A stretch of 64,000 bases of DNA, taken from assembly GCA_026874595.1 (NCBI GenBank), contig CM049320.1, positions 17,372,988 to 17,436,987 of the forward strand. Direction: 5' to 3'. Shown here one piece after another: positions 25,998-37,090 of this stretch. The translations under genes were made by a program, and so were the position numbers. The DNA comes from Sipunculus nudus. Lineage: Eukaryota > Annelida > Sipuncula > Golfingiida > Sipunculidae. Numbering within the stretch: position 1 is the stretch's first letter; each line of letters begins with the position of its first letter. The notes below the pieces were generated by a model, which ran no database searches, was not told the origin of the DNA, and was given only the letters and a program-made list of their open reading frames with translations.

Positions 25998-28900
25998 TGG
26001 CGGGGCCAAGGCCCAAATTTAGAAACATGTGACTTTATAAACCTTACTGAAAATAATTATACAGTTAATAATTTTCATATGAATTGCAGTCTCCATGTTC
26101 AAACAGATACACCTTACGTATGTCTAGACAAATAATGTACATTCATGTTACTCTGTCTCGTCTTATTCATTCTATAATGTCAGTAGTACAAGTAGAGAGA
26201 CATACCTTCCTCAAGATTATATTGAGATTCATAATATGTCAGAAAATGTATATTCAAGTGGGATTGATCTAGATACAGGAAATGAATTGAATAATATCTG
26301 GGACAATAATCTGTGCAGTAAGGATGTTTGAAGTTTTGAATGAAGATCTGTCAGACCACTTTCCTGTAATAACTAAATTTGAAATTGGAACTAGAGTAAA
26401 TTTGGATGAAAATATTGGTAAATATTGAAACTTGATCCAGTACAGGAAAAAAGGGTGGTGTATATGATGTCTTTAGTTACAATGAGGTAACTAATAAAAT
26501 AGTTAATTTAGAATACACCTTGATGACTGACATAGAAAATGGAGCAGTACAGTTAAGAAACTTAATTCTCTACATAGCAGAAAAAAACATTTGTCAAAAT
26601 TGAGAAAGTAAATATTAAGAGGACATCTCATCCAGAATGGTGGAATATGGCATGTAGTTAGTTGAAAAGAAAAAAGTATGAAGCTTTAAACAAATTAAGA
26701 TGTACAAAAAATAATAATGATTTTATTGCATATAAACAAGTGATAGCTAAATTCAAGACAGAGTACAAAAGATCTCATAAAGAGACAGTAAAAGGGAAAA
26801 TTGAACAAATAACTTCTTGTTCTATAACCAATGAAATTAAAAAAAAAATAAAATCTCACAAAAGAAAGCAAGTTAAAAATAATATAACAGGGGAAGATTG
26901 GATAAAATTTTTCCAGATTAATTAACAGATAATGCAATTAATATAAATGTTTATTATGTGAATGAGATTAATAAATATGATTATTGTAAACCAGTGGATA
27001 CAAACTCTTTTGACATGGAAGTAAATTAGGAAATAAGTCAAACTGAAATATTAAGAAATATATCTAGGCTACAAAATGGCAAAACACTTGGACCTGATGG
27101 TATCTCTGTGGAACTGTAAAAAGAAAATAGTCATTCTATTACCACTTTTAGAAACCTTATTCAATCAAATTTTTTTTTGTGTGGGGAGTTTCCTACCGAA
27201 TGGTCCAAAGCAATTTTATTCCCTTTTTATAAGAATGGAAGTATAAATGATCCAAATAACTACAAAGGCATAGCTCTTTTAAATACAATTGGGAAATTAT
27301 TTACCAAAATTTTAAATAAAAAATTATTACTGTGGGCTGAAAATCATAAGGAAAGAGCAGGTTATAGAATAAATTATAGTACAGTTGATAATATGTTCGC
27401 CCTAATGGCATTAATTGAATCCTTTTTATCAAAGAAAAAAGGCAGATTTTATGCAAAATTCATAGACTTTACCAAAGCTTTTGACGGTATGCAACATCAG
27501 TTATTATACCACATTCTTTATAAAATAGGGATTAGAGGGAAAATATACAATATCTTGAAATCGATGTATTCAGAATTAAAATCTTTCGTATTAACTGAAA
27601 AAGGTTTAACTAATTACTTTTCATGCAATGCACTGTATGAACAAGGCAGGGCTGTATGATCAGTCCTTTATTGTTTACATTCTTATGAATGAATTATATA
27701 TACACTGCATTCAGAAAGAGAAGGTATATATATTAGTCCAGAAGCAAAATCACTCTCTATGCTTATGTTTGCAGATGACGTTGTATGTTTCACTGATACA
27801 GTTGGTCGGTTACAAACCCAAATCAACAAATTAGAATTTTTTTTTATTTATATGGAATGAAAGTTAATACAGACAAAACAAAAATAGTTGTATTCAGAAA
27901 TAATGGCGTCTTAAAAAGATGTGAAAAGTGGTACAATAAAGGAAAACAAGTTAGTAGTTATTGGTTAGTAGTTATAAATATTTAGGGGGAATGTTTACAA
28001 GTTTTCTTAAATGGTCAAGAATGAAACAACATTTAGCAAATCAAGTCAATAAGGCTGTCATAATGATTAAAAAAATTTATTCGTAAATAAAAATGTTTAA
28101 CAGTGGGTCGGTCCTTTTTTTCTTTTTGACAGAATGGTGCTACCAATTTTATGATATGGCAGTGAATTATGGGGCCATGAAAACTGTGACACTATTGAAT
28201 CGGTTCAGAACAAATTTTGCAAATACATTCTTAAAATTAATTCTTCATCGCCATCTGCTGCTCTTGGTGAATTGGGACGATGGCCTTTGTAAATTCATTA
28301 TGTATTCAGATGCATTAAGTATTGGACCAAAATATTATGAATGATACCAAATACAGTTATACGGTAAATTATGTCGCCTTGATGAACTGGGAAGGAAAAC
28401 GTGGGCTACGAAAGTTAAAAATTTATTATTTTCATTAAGTTTTGATTACACTTGGATATTGCAGGATTTAGGGGATACACAATTGTTTCTGTAAGAGCTA
28501 CACCAAAGATTAAAAGATATTTATTTGCAAGAATGGTCGAATAACATTTCAATTGATAAACGTTTAGAATCATACTCGTGTTTAAATCACTCTTAACCAG
28601 GGAAATGTATTTAAATGTTGTGAAAAATAATAATAAAAAAACCAGTTAAGCTAGATTAAAATGTTCAACACATAATTTGCAAATTGAAAAAGGAAGACAT
28701 GATAAGATACACTGGACTGAGAGTGATTGTACCTATTGGTTAAAACATGGTGAAACTTTAGATGAAACTGAATATCATTTTATAATGAAGTGTCCATAAT
28801 ACAGTGATTTGAGAGACCATTTTCTTTTAAAATTAGGTAAATTTTCTTTTGTTTCACTTATGTCAAATAAAATTCCTTCTGTTATTAATAAACTAGCAGC

Positions 28901-29040
28901 TTTTGTATATTATGCTTTTAAAGGAATAAATGATCAGGTATAAGTCAATATTAAGGTATTTAAAATGGTTCTTATTTAATATTGATGTTAATATTACTGA
29001 AACCTATTTTGAAAAGGGTTTATCATTTTTAAAAATCTGA
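25998..29040 (+). pseudogene. LINE ORF2: endonuclease remnant and reverse transcriptase
   Basis: The C-terminal AP-endonuclease motif is visible as LSDHFPVITKFE near 26350; most of the endonuclease upstream is unreadable. RT runs from about 27075: NGKTLGPDGISVEL, FPTEWSKAILFPFYKNG, DPNNYKGIALLNTIGK, FIDFTKAFDGM, then the palm motif SMLMFADDVVCF near 27765 in another frame, and KVNTDKTKIVVF near 27860. Multiple stops and frameshifts were seen. This is the enzyme of target-primed reverse transcription. This copy is dead. Confidence 0.85.
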
Positions 29041-29482
29041 GCACTTAAATGTTAATTGCATACAAATACATCTGTATATGAATTGTATACTATAGAAATG
29101 ACCTCTTTGTGAAAAAATATGTTGATTATATTGAATGCATGTACTTAAAGTTTATTTGTTAAAATGTGTTTTTTATATTTATCACTCATTGATACTGTAT
29201 AATGCAAGCACTTATGGAAAAATGGGCCTGAGGCCTTATATTTTTTTAATAAAATATTCATTCATTCATATATCCCGGCCAAGACGTGAAAGGCGTCCTC
29301 TTGCTTACTAAAGGTCTGGTGACTGTGGTAGGACACAAGAACCGGTAAATAGCATTTAACTACATAATGTCAGGCCTGTTTGCTCGTTACTTAAGATATG
29401 TAACTGCGGGTGAAAATAATCTATTGTTCATTAAAAGATCTCCCAACATAAATGCTTAGAATGTCGGGGTCGACATTTTCAT

Positions 29483-29494
29483 AGAGGGGGGAGC
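29483..29494 (+). promoter_or_regulatory. Polypurine tract of the Gypsy element
   Basis: AGAGGGGGGAG sits directly before the TG that starts the 3' LTR at 29496, the expected position for plus-strand priming. Confidence 0.65.
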
Positions 29495-29495
29495 T

Positions 29496-31634
29496 TGTAA
29501 CCATATCTGATCTAGATCCCAGGCCAGCATCATTTCAGTACTTCTCCACTCTTCAGATTGTGGTATGTTATTTACTTCCGTTTTCTAATCCGGCATCGTT
29601 GTAACTCTTTATTTAACTTGTTCATAATGTCCCAGGGTTTTCTATGAACTGTGACTTCCAAGATAATATAGTAAATAGTAATTTTCTGTGAATTGGTTAT
29701 AATTTCTAGGAACATGATGGAAGTTCTATATGCCCAGTTCGGCTGTGGCGCCACCTTATAATAATAAGGCCACATTATTGTATCCGCCAAAACGAAGTTT
29801 TGCGGATACTATGTTTTTGACCGGGTTCCGCCGCCGCCGCCGCCGCCGCCGCCGCGTTCGTTTCCGGAGAACTCCTCTGAGACTACTGGACAGATTTTTC
29901 TGAAACTTACACAAATTATCGGGTCACATGTGAACTGGTGCCTAACCAAGTGACCTTGACCTCTGACCTTTCGTCTCTGCCCAGCGTCCGTTTGTGCGTC
30001 TGTTTCCACACATAAACCCATATATCTCGGGAACCGTTTGACCGATCCGGAAAAAAATTTTACACAAATGTAGCCCTGGGAAAGCTTTATAACATTCACA
30101 ACAAAAGGTGGCGCCACCTGCAACCATGTTTGCACAGTGTCCATCTGTTCATCTGCCTGGGGTTAAAATCACTCATATCTCTGCAGTGATTTGACTAATT
30201 CACCTAAAATTCGGCATGCATATACATCCTAGATAGCTTTCTCGATTTTGTGACAGGTGGCGCCACCTACATTCACGTTAACGCTCCACACATAATCCCA
30301 TATATCTCGGGAACCGTTTGACCGATCCGGAAAAAAATTTTACACAAATGTAGCCCTGGGATAGCTTTATAACATACACAACAAAAGGTGGCGCCACCTG
30401 CAACCATGTTTGCACAGTGTCCATCTGTTCATCTGCCTGGGGTTAAAATCACTCATATCTCTGCTGTGATTTGACTAATTCACCTAAAATTCAGCATGCA
30501 TATACATCCTAGATAGCTTTATTGATTTTGTGACAGGTGGCGCCACCTACATTCACGTTAACGCTCCACACATAATCCCATATATCTCGGGAACCGTTTG
30601 ACCGATCCGGAAAAATTTTTTACACAAATGTAGCCCTTGGATAGCTTTATAACATACACAACAAAAGGTGGCGCCACCTGCAACCATGTTTGCACAGTGT
30701 CCATCTGTTCATCTGCCTGGGGTTAAAATCACTCATATCTCTGCAGTGGTTTGACTAATTCACCTAAAATTCGGCATGCATATACATCCTAGATAGCTTT
30801 CTTGATTTTGTGACAGGTGGCGCCACCTACATTCACGTTAACGCTCCACACATAATCCCATATATCTCGGGAACCGTTTGACCGATCCGGAAAAAAATTT
30901 AACACAAATGTAGCCCTGGGATAGCTTTATAACATACACAACAAAAGGTGGCGCCACCTGCAACCATGTTTGCACAGTGTCCATCTGTTCATCTGCCTGG
31001 GGTTAAAATCACTCATATCTCTGCAGTGGTTTGACTTTTCCACATGAAATTTTGCATGTGTGTATATCTTGGATAGTTTCTCGTTCAAATAACAGGTGGC
31101 GCCACCTACAATCATGTTTATGTGGCAGAGATCCATTCTAATATTTAACACATGTAACTCTATATCCCCTTGCCACTCAATCAATGCCTCACTTTACCCG
31201 TCCTTCTCTGATTTTGGCGGATACACGTAGTCGCTTGTCGACTACCCGTATTCTAGTTGGTAATATTTAATGCCCAGTTCGGCTGTGGCGCCACCTTATA
31301 ATAATAAGGCCACATTATTGGTAATATTTAATGCCCAGTACGGCCGTGGCGCCACGTATTAGTGCCCATTTAGGCCATGGGGCCACAGTATTAATAAATA
31401 TACTATTATAAGTTCATACAATTTAATCTGTATATTCCTTGCCATGTCGCATGTACCTAAGTTGTTTTATTGTTTTGTACGGTATTTTAATGTAGGACTC
31501 TGGCATTTGAACCTTGAGGACAGCACGTCCCTCAGTTGTGCATTTGTAACCTTTTACAGAATAAAGCCATGTCACGTACTGTCCCGGGCTGCTTTTTACT
31601 CCACGAATAGTGTGTCCTGTTGAGCCCCGTCACA
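29496..31634 (+). repeat. 3' LTR of the Gypsy relic, interrupted
   Basis: It starts TGTAACCATATC and ends GTCACA before a CA/TA microsatellite. It is longer than the 5' LTR for two reasons: it contains the Helentron-like element at about 29779-31256, and a roughly 60-bp LTR segment (ATGCCCAGTTCGGCTGTGG ... CCACATTATTG) is present on both sides of it. Confidence 0.8.
29779..31256 (+). mobile_element. Helentron-like non-autonomous element (pearl/HINE type), copy A
   Basis: The left end is a near-palindrome, GTATCCGCCAAAAC plus GAAGTTTTGCGGATAC, followed by a GCC run. Four core units of about 280 bp follow, each with TATATCTCGGGAACCGTTTG, ACAAATGTAGCC and GGTGGCGCCACCT motifs. The right end is TTTTGGCGGATA, the inverted complement of left-end TATCCGCCAAAA and subterminal. 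It is followed by a hairpin GTAGTCG-CTTGT-CGACTAC and CCGTATTCTAG. Terminal repeat on the left, subterminal on the right and a 3' hairpin are the asymmetric arrangement known for Helentrons and their short derivatives. It has no ORF of its own; apparent ORFs are core repeats. Confidence 0.75.
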
Positions 31635-31729
31635 CACACACACACACATATATATATAAGCATGGGTACGTAGCAGTACTGTGAAATTATATTTGAAATG
31701 AAATAGTATTTATGGTATATATATATATT

Positions 31730-31975
31730 TCAGGATGAAACTCCTCATGATGTGATTAAAGTGGTAGGACCACACAGGTCTGAAATATGACAATAAACGA
31801 GATCGGAACCATGAGAGTGACGCTGTGGCAAAAGAAAGCCACATCCCCTGTCAAGCCGGGAGACCATGTAACAATTACACATCTAAGTACCCGCAAAGAC
31901 CTATTTAACAAAAGGATTCAGTTGGCGTCTACAGGGAACACCAAAGTAGAGGTACATCCCATTCATATCATATAG
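31730..31975 (+). pseudogene. OB-fold-like fragment
   Basis: An exon-like start (atatttcag then a frame giving DETPHDVIKVVGPH) is followed in another frame by GTMRVTLWQKK, VKPGDHVTITHLS and IQLASTGNTKVEV. These strand-turn patterns resemble an RPA-type single-strand DNA-binding OB fold. A stop and frame change separate the halves. It may be a processed or transposed gene fragment. The family call is tentative. Confidence 0.35.
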
Positions 31976-32654
31976 TTTGCAGGATATGGGTAACAGAGAC
32001 CTAATTTCAACTTAACTATACTCTATTCAGTCTAGCTTGGCACGGCGATTTGATTTCAACCATTTTCACCCATGTGATGCGGTCCTGCTATCAGATCTGT
32101 TAACCCCCCCCGGGAGGAGAGGGGGGGGGGGGAGCTTAATGACCTGTCCTCCCTGACACGCATCACAGCTGGTCAAATGTATCCATTCAAGGACAAAACT
32201 TAGTCCATTTGTTTTGTCTTAGTTTTAATGTATTTCTGCATTCAAATTTGTGGTTCATTGTTTACATTTATTACAAATGTAACATAATCTACAAATAGCA
32301 ACTGAAAAAAAATTGTGATTTCTACTATTTTGCCATATCTTTCATTGTATATGTCTATGATTAATGGTCTTGTCACTGAGTTGGACTGGGGTAAACTGAC
32401 CTGTGGTACCAGCATGTGTTGTTTGCTTCAGCAATGCGGACCATCTCAAAACTAGTCCATTTATTGTCTTTATTATTCTAAACAGAACATAGGCATGGTT
32501 CATTTAACAACAGAATTAAGAATATGTATGAAAATGAGATTTTGTAAACGGTCCCTAAAGAAAGCAGTTCCTTCAGCACTGGACTGATACTTTGCAGTAG
32601 ATATATTATGCATCTTGTTACACTCCAGAGGGTCAAACCTGATATTGAGTCGGT
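31976..32654. other. No gene recognised
   Basis: It holds a C8/G12-rich segment near 32104-32133 able to pair with itself, and otherwise AT-rich DNA. It may contain the left end of the adjoining DD82E element, but I found no terminal inverted repeat. Confidence 0.35.
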
Positions 32655-32708
32655 TTGAATGGTACATCTGTCCTGATCAGACTTTTTATTTACACTTCTC
32701 TTATGCAC

Positions 32709-34153
32709 ACAGTGTCATTAACACCAACAAGTAAAACAAAGAATCCAGAAGACAGAAAAAGCTCTGTGAAAAAGTTTCAAGGTAAGTGTTCAACCAGCCA
32801 GGCAAGAGGCATTATACTGAATGTAAATCAGTATTTTGAAAGAGAAAAGCAGCTCGGCCACCCTGCAATCTCTGTGAAGATAGTTAGGAAAAAACTGCAG
32901 AAGCTACAGGTGTTGATGAACGCACAGTGTCACGAGTATGGTTGGAAGGAACAGAAAAGGATCAGTTATGCACCCCTGGTAAAAAAAAGACCCAACAGGG
33001 AAGCCGAATTTTCACAGATCGATGATTTTACGCTTAGTGTGATCGAATGTGCATCAGTTCTTCCATTGTAATGAGGTTCCAACCTTGAATAAACTGCTTA
33101 ATGCCATCCAACAAGCAAACTGTGGATTCCCATATGGGCGGACTACTCTATGTAAAATACTTCACAAGCTTGGCTTTAAATACCAGAAAAGAAATTGACA
33201 GATTTTTGTGTTTGAGAAGCCAGATATCCCTGCACAAAGACTCAGGTATCTTAGATGATAAGAATGTTGCGTGAACACCCATCTGTAGTACTATCGTCTA
33301 CCTGGATGAGACTTGGCTCAATGCCCATCATCCTGTTGGTCGTGTGTGGCAAGAAACACAGGTACACAAAAATCCTTGGAAGGCTCAGCAAGACAACTTG
33401 TCACTAGGATTACACCAGCCAAGTGGCAAGGGTGGACGGTTAATCATTTCCCATGCTGGGGGAGAACTGGGATTTGTTCCTAATGCTTTGTGGACATTCC
33501 AAGCCAGGAAAGGAAATGCTGACTACCATGAGGATATGGATGCTCCCCACTTTGAGTCATGGTTCATGGAAAAGTTTGTTCCAAACCTTCCTCCCAAGTC
33601 TGTCAATGTTATGGACAATGCTCCATATCACAGTGTGATATTAGACAAAGCTCCCACTAGTAATACCAGGAAAGATGATATGCTTGCTTGGCTCACAGCC
33701 CACAAAGTTTACTGTTCCAATGACCTGCTGAAGCCAGAACTGTATGAACTTGTAAAGAAAGCTAAGCCAACCTTTGTGAAGTACAAAATTGACACTTGGG
33801 CAGAGGAACGTGGTCACACTGTTGTACGTTTACTCCCATTTCACTGTGAAATGAACCCGATTGAGCTTATATGGTCACAAGTTAAATGATATGCAGCTCG
33901 GAACAATACATCATTTAAGATGTCTTCACTTGCTGACCTGTGTGCTGAAGCAGTGGAATCAGTTACAGTGGACGATTGGAGGAAGGCCTGTGACCATATG
34001 AAAAGAATAGAAGAGGAAATGTGGAAAGTTGACGGTTTGATAGATGACGTAGTTGATAATGTTATTATTAATGTGACAGATCATGACAGTGACAGTGATA
34101 CCAGTAATTTTTCTGAAGATGAAGTAACAGGCGAGGATTTTGAAATGCATTGA
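32709..34153 (+). pseudogene. IS630/Tc1/mariner-group transposase with DD82E spacing
   Basis: An N-terminal helix-turn-helix region (QARGIILNVNQYFE ... ISVKIVRKKLQK) is followed, over two or three frame changes, by NKLLNAIQQA and FEKPDIPAQRL. The catalytic core then gives YLDETW-type sequence near 33300, MDNAPYHS near 33610 and CEMNPIELIWSQVK near 33850. Exactly 82 residues lie between the second Asp and the Glu, far more than the 34-41 of Tc1 or mariner. That spacing is the one I recall for the Sailor (DD82E) group, described from marine invertebrates. After one in-frame TGA at 33887 the same frame continues to an acidic tail ending EDFEMH. It is nearly intact but dead. Confidence 0.75.
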
Positions 34154-34571
34154 ATAGCTCCTTTATAAGTTGTTAAAGTCAAAACTGAAAAAAAAATCAA
34201 TGTAGTTCAATGGAAATCTGATATCTAATTAAAATCCAGTGAACTTGTGACACAGGTGTGCCAATGATCTGGTCAGTTAATAATCTATTAGATTAAAGAT
34301 AAAATTACTTGCAACCAACCTTATATGTATCATTACCATAAAATACAACTTAATCTGATAAGTAATTAATACCAGTGACTGCGACACAAGTGTACCAGTG
34401 ATACAGGTATTGATAGACTCTGAGATTAACATAAGAAAATTCTTTTTTTTTTTAAATGGTAGTGGATAAATGCAATCATGAAGTAGACACGGTTATTGTT
34501 AGCAATCGTGATTGAAATTTTGCATTTTTCTTCCATTATTTTGTATCTTTAATTACTTATATCACTGTCAT

Positions 34572-34654
<83 letters not shown>

Positions 34655-35231
34655 AAATCAAAGATCAGTAGAGATGGATATACAGGTAAGTAGAAAGAAG
34701 GATAGATACATAGATAGAATAACAGATACTTCGATAGAATGGTAGAACAGTTCATAAATTGTAAGAGGATTCACATGATTGCAAATTTACCGCTCAGTAG
34801 AGATGTTCCCCAGGGCACAGAACACATGGTAAAGCTGCCCAGAATATTTCTTTCATTAGAGATATAATGATAAAAAGTTATTATTTATGTCTGATAACCG
34901 GAATCTCTTTCTTCCACAGATAGGTATGTATAAATTAATATGAGATATTGCTTTTTTGTTAGCTCTAGGTTGTGTGTACTCACAAATAGTGGTGTGTGAT
35001 CTGTCACAGCCAGGGTGACTAATTTCAGCCTGATCACAGCACATAGGGAATACTTGCACTTCATCCGCGTGCCAGGTTAGAGTGAATAGACTGTAGGAGA
35101 CTTTTCATTGACCTTCCTGCATGTCAAGTTAAAATATTCTATGTCCAGTGGTTAGGAATAGTACCCTGTTATCAGACGACCGCATCTTTAAAGGACTCAA
35201 AACTTAAAAAAAGTGCGTAAAAAATAGTAGA
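34154..35231. other. Spacer with TA and GA microsatellites
   Basis: A (TA)n run at about 34574-34612 passes directly into (GA)n at 34612-34651. Nothing else was recognised. Confidence 0.6.
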
Positions 35232-35676
35232 GCAACAAGGGATACTTCTCAGTTTAGATTTTGAAAAAGCGTTTGATTCATTTTAATGGAATTGTATGAA
35301 AGAGGTTATGAAACTATTTAATTTTGGAGAAAATCTATTGTCGGTCAAACTTTTCTATTCCGACATTAGTTGATGTATCATGAGCAATGGATACCCCTCA
35401 GGTTATTTCTTAGTGGAGAAAGGCGTGCTTAAAGGTGACTCACTCTCTAAATACTTATTTATTATTTGTATTGGGATATTAGCAGAGAAAATACGAGAGA
35501 ATAATCAGATTCAAGGAATTTCTTTTAAAAACCATAATGTTCTTAAATGTGTTCTTTATACAGATGACTTAACAGCTCTAATCAAAGGTGAAAATTCAGT
35601 CAGTATCATCATTCTAAAAAAATCTTGTCTTAAAGTAGATGAAGAAACGTCAGAGGCAATGCAGATAGGTTCATAG
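35232..35676 (+). pseudogene. LINE reverse transcriptase fragment (second family)
   Basis: LLSLDFEKAFDSF near 35240, then GYFLVEKGVLKGDSLSKYLFIICIGILAEKIREN and YTDDLTALI (palm motif with Thr for Ala) in two frames. The motifs match L1/Tx1-like RTs and differ from the LINE at 24.8-29.3 kb. It is truncated at both ends, with a stop after FDSF. Confidence 0.8.
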
Positions 35677-36486
35677 ATATGTTATCATTTGCGTTGAATC
35701 TTTACAGTTTAAAAATGTTATTCGTCCATTGTGTCTGTGTTACTTATATAATGATTTTGGAGATTTTGATATGTGTTTTCAATACAAACCATATTGGTAT
35801 ACTGTAAAATGAGTAATCTTAAGTTTTAGCAATGACTTTTGCGAGCTTTTAGGGTATGATGTTACCTGCAATCCGTGATGACTCGTATATTCACCTATTA
35901 CCAACAAGTGACGTGTTATGTAATAACTTACGAGTCGGTAAATCGGGCCATCGAATCACATTTTACTAAAATCTGTTTATTATGTATACAATCTGGAGAA
36001 TGTTCCCAGGAACAAGAAGCACAGCAGCTCACTCTTTAATTATACCTACTCCAGGTAGCAAGATATGTTTTCTCTATCAGCAAATTTAAACAAAATTATG
36101 ATCGGCTTTTGTTTAAAGGTTGAACTCTCAGGAAAATATTTCATTATATTTTCAGAATTCATTACAGTTTTCAAAGGATTTTACACCTATTGTGAGACCA
36201 AGTAGTGTGTGTGAGTCTGTGGGTGTGTTTGTGTGGCGGGGGCATTTTAATTGGAATGCAGCCAGAGGAAACTTTTATAAATTATCTGCCAGAGTGAGCA
36301 ACTTAGTTTTCCTGGCGGAACTTTAGTCTTGAAATTTATCTCTCTTGTGTCTATTAAGAAAGATAAAATAATAATATTAATATATTATCATACAGATTCT
36401 TCAATTGTTCCATCCTGTAACTTTGGGAAGGAGAGACACTTAATTGAGCATGGTACACTAATAAAGAACTTTTTTTCTAATAAAAG
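35677..36486. other. No gene recognised
   Basis: AT-rich DNA. The open frames near 36120 and 36329 have no domain that I know. Confidence 0.4.
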
Positions 36487-36690
36487 AGGACCCTCCCCAC
36501 TTTCAGAACAGCAGTACACTCTAAGAAAAAAGGGTTCTTCTGAGTGGGGAACCTATTAAGGTTCCAGCTAGAACCTCCAAGTGGGGTTCTTTTTGGAAAC
36601 TTCCGAAGGTTCTTTTATGGAACCTATAAGGTTCCAAAAAGAACCTCTTCAGAGGTTCTGAGAAGAACCCTCTATGGTTCTTCACGATTG
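36487..36690. repeat. GGTTCT/AGAACC palindrome-rich repeat
   Basis: About 200 bp contain many copies of GGTTCY and its complement RGAACC spaced 10-25 bp (for example ACCTATAAGGTTCC and AGAACCTCTTCAGAGGTTCT), so several hairpins can form on each strand. Overlapping open frames on both strands arise from this symmetry. It is probably a MITE or similar fold-back repeat. Confidence 0.6.
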
Positions 36691-36894
36691 ACTGAAGAAA
36701 GAGCATACAGGTCTGGTTCAATAGAGCTTACTGCTCAGGTTCTACTGATGAACTGCTGAAATATTACTTCTGGTATTCAAAACAAAAAGCTGCTCCATTG
36801 AAGCACTAATTTAAAGAATTTGTATCTTTGCATTGCTGCTGAATTACTGATATGCAATACAGGTTTATTCCAGACACCTAGGGAGCATATATCA

Positions 36895-37090
36895 GGGGCG
36901 GACCCACGATTTTTTTTGCAGGAAGGGGTCAACGGATGTCATGCATAAAAAGTGTCTAAAAAAGGGTCGTTGGTTGAGAGCAGGGGGATCTCGACCAAAA
37001 TAGCCCTCCGTTATGCATAAGATTTGTCTAAAAAAGGTCGTTGGTTGAGAGCAGGGGGGGGGGGGGGGGGGTCCCCCTTCTGGACCCTCG
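36895..37090 (+). repeat. Short tandem duplication next to a poly-G run
   Basis: A block containing GTCTAAAAAAGGGTCGTTGG and TTGAGAGCAGGGGG occurs twice (near 36953 and 37025), the second ending in about 17 G. A similar GGGGCGGATCC-type lead with a G run is at 39674-39719, so this is likely a dispersed repeat. Confidence 0.55.

Larger units (their letters stand above)
24824..29268 (+). mobile_element. Non-LTR retrotransposon (LINE), nested in the Gypsy relic
   Basis: It encodes an ORF1 with coiled coil and RNA-binding region, then an ORF2 with an endonuclease remnant and RT. It ends in a simple tail (TTAATAAAATATTCATTCATTC). The string ATATATCCCGG occurs on both sides (about 24813-24823 and 29269-29279), a likely 11-bp target-site duplication. 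The host reading frame is continuous across the two flanks. Both ORFs are broken. I cannot assign a clade; ORF1 resembles the L1-type (Transposase_22) arrangement. Confidence 0.85.
17641..31634 (+). mobile_element. Ty3/Gypsy LTR retrotransposon relic with two nested insertions
   Basis: Two LTRs in direct orientation bracket gag-pol debris on the plus strand. The LTRs share blocks such as TTTACTTCCGTTTTCTA, GGCATCGTTGTAACTCTT, TTTTCTATGAAC, TATGCCCAGTTCGG and the terminal GTTGAGCYCCGTCACA. Coding order is protease-like region, reverse transcriptase, RNase H, integrase, then a proline/acidic tail, all with many stops and frameshifts. A LINE (24824-29268) interrupts the 3' coding part and a Helentron-like element interrupts the 3' LTR. 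Removing both leaves an element of about 8 kb. It is not autonomous. Confidence 0.9.

Noticed and set aside
29821-29856. GC-rich GCC run as a CpG promoter
   Set aside because: It is part of the repeated left end of a mobile element and lies inside an LTR relic.
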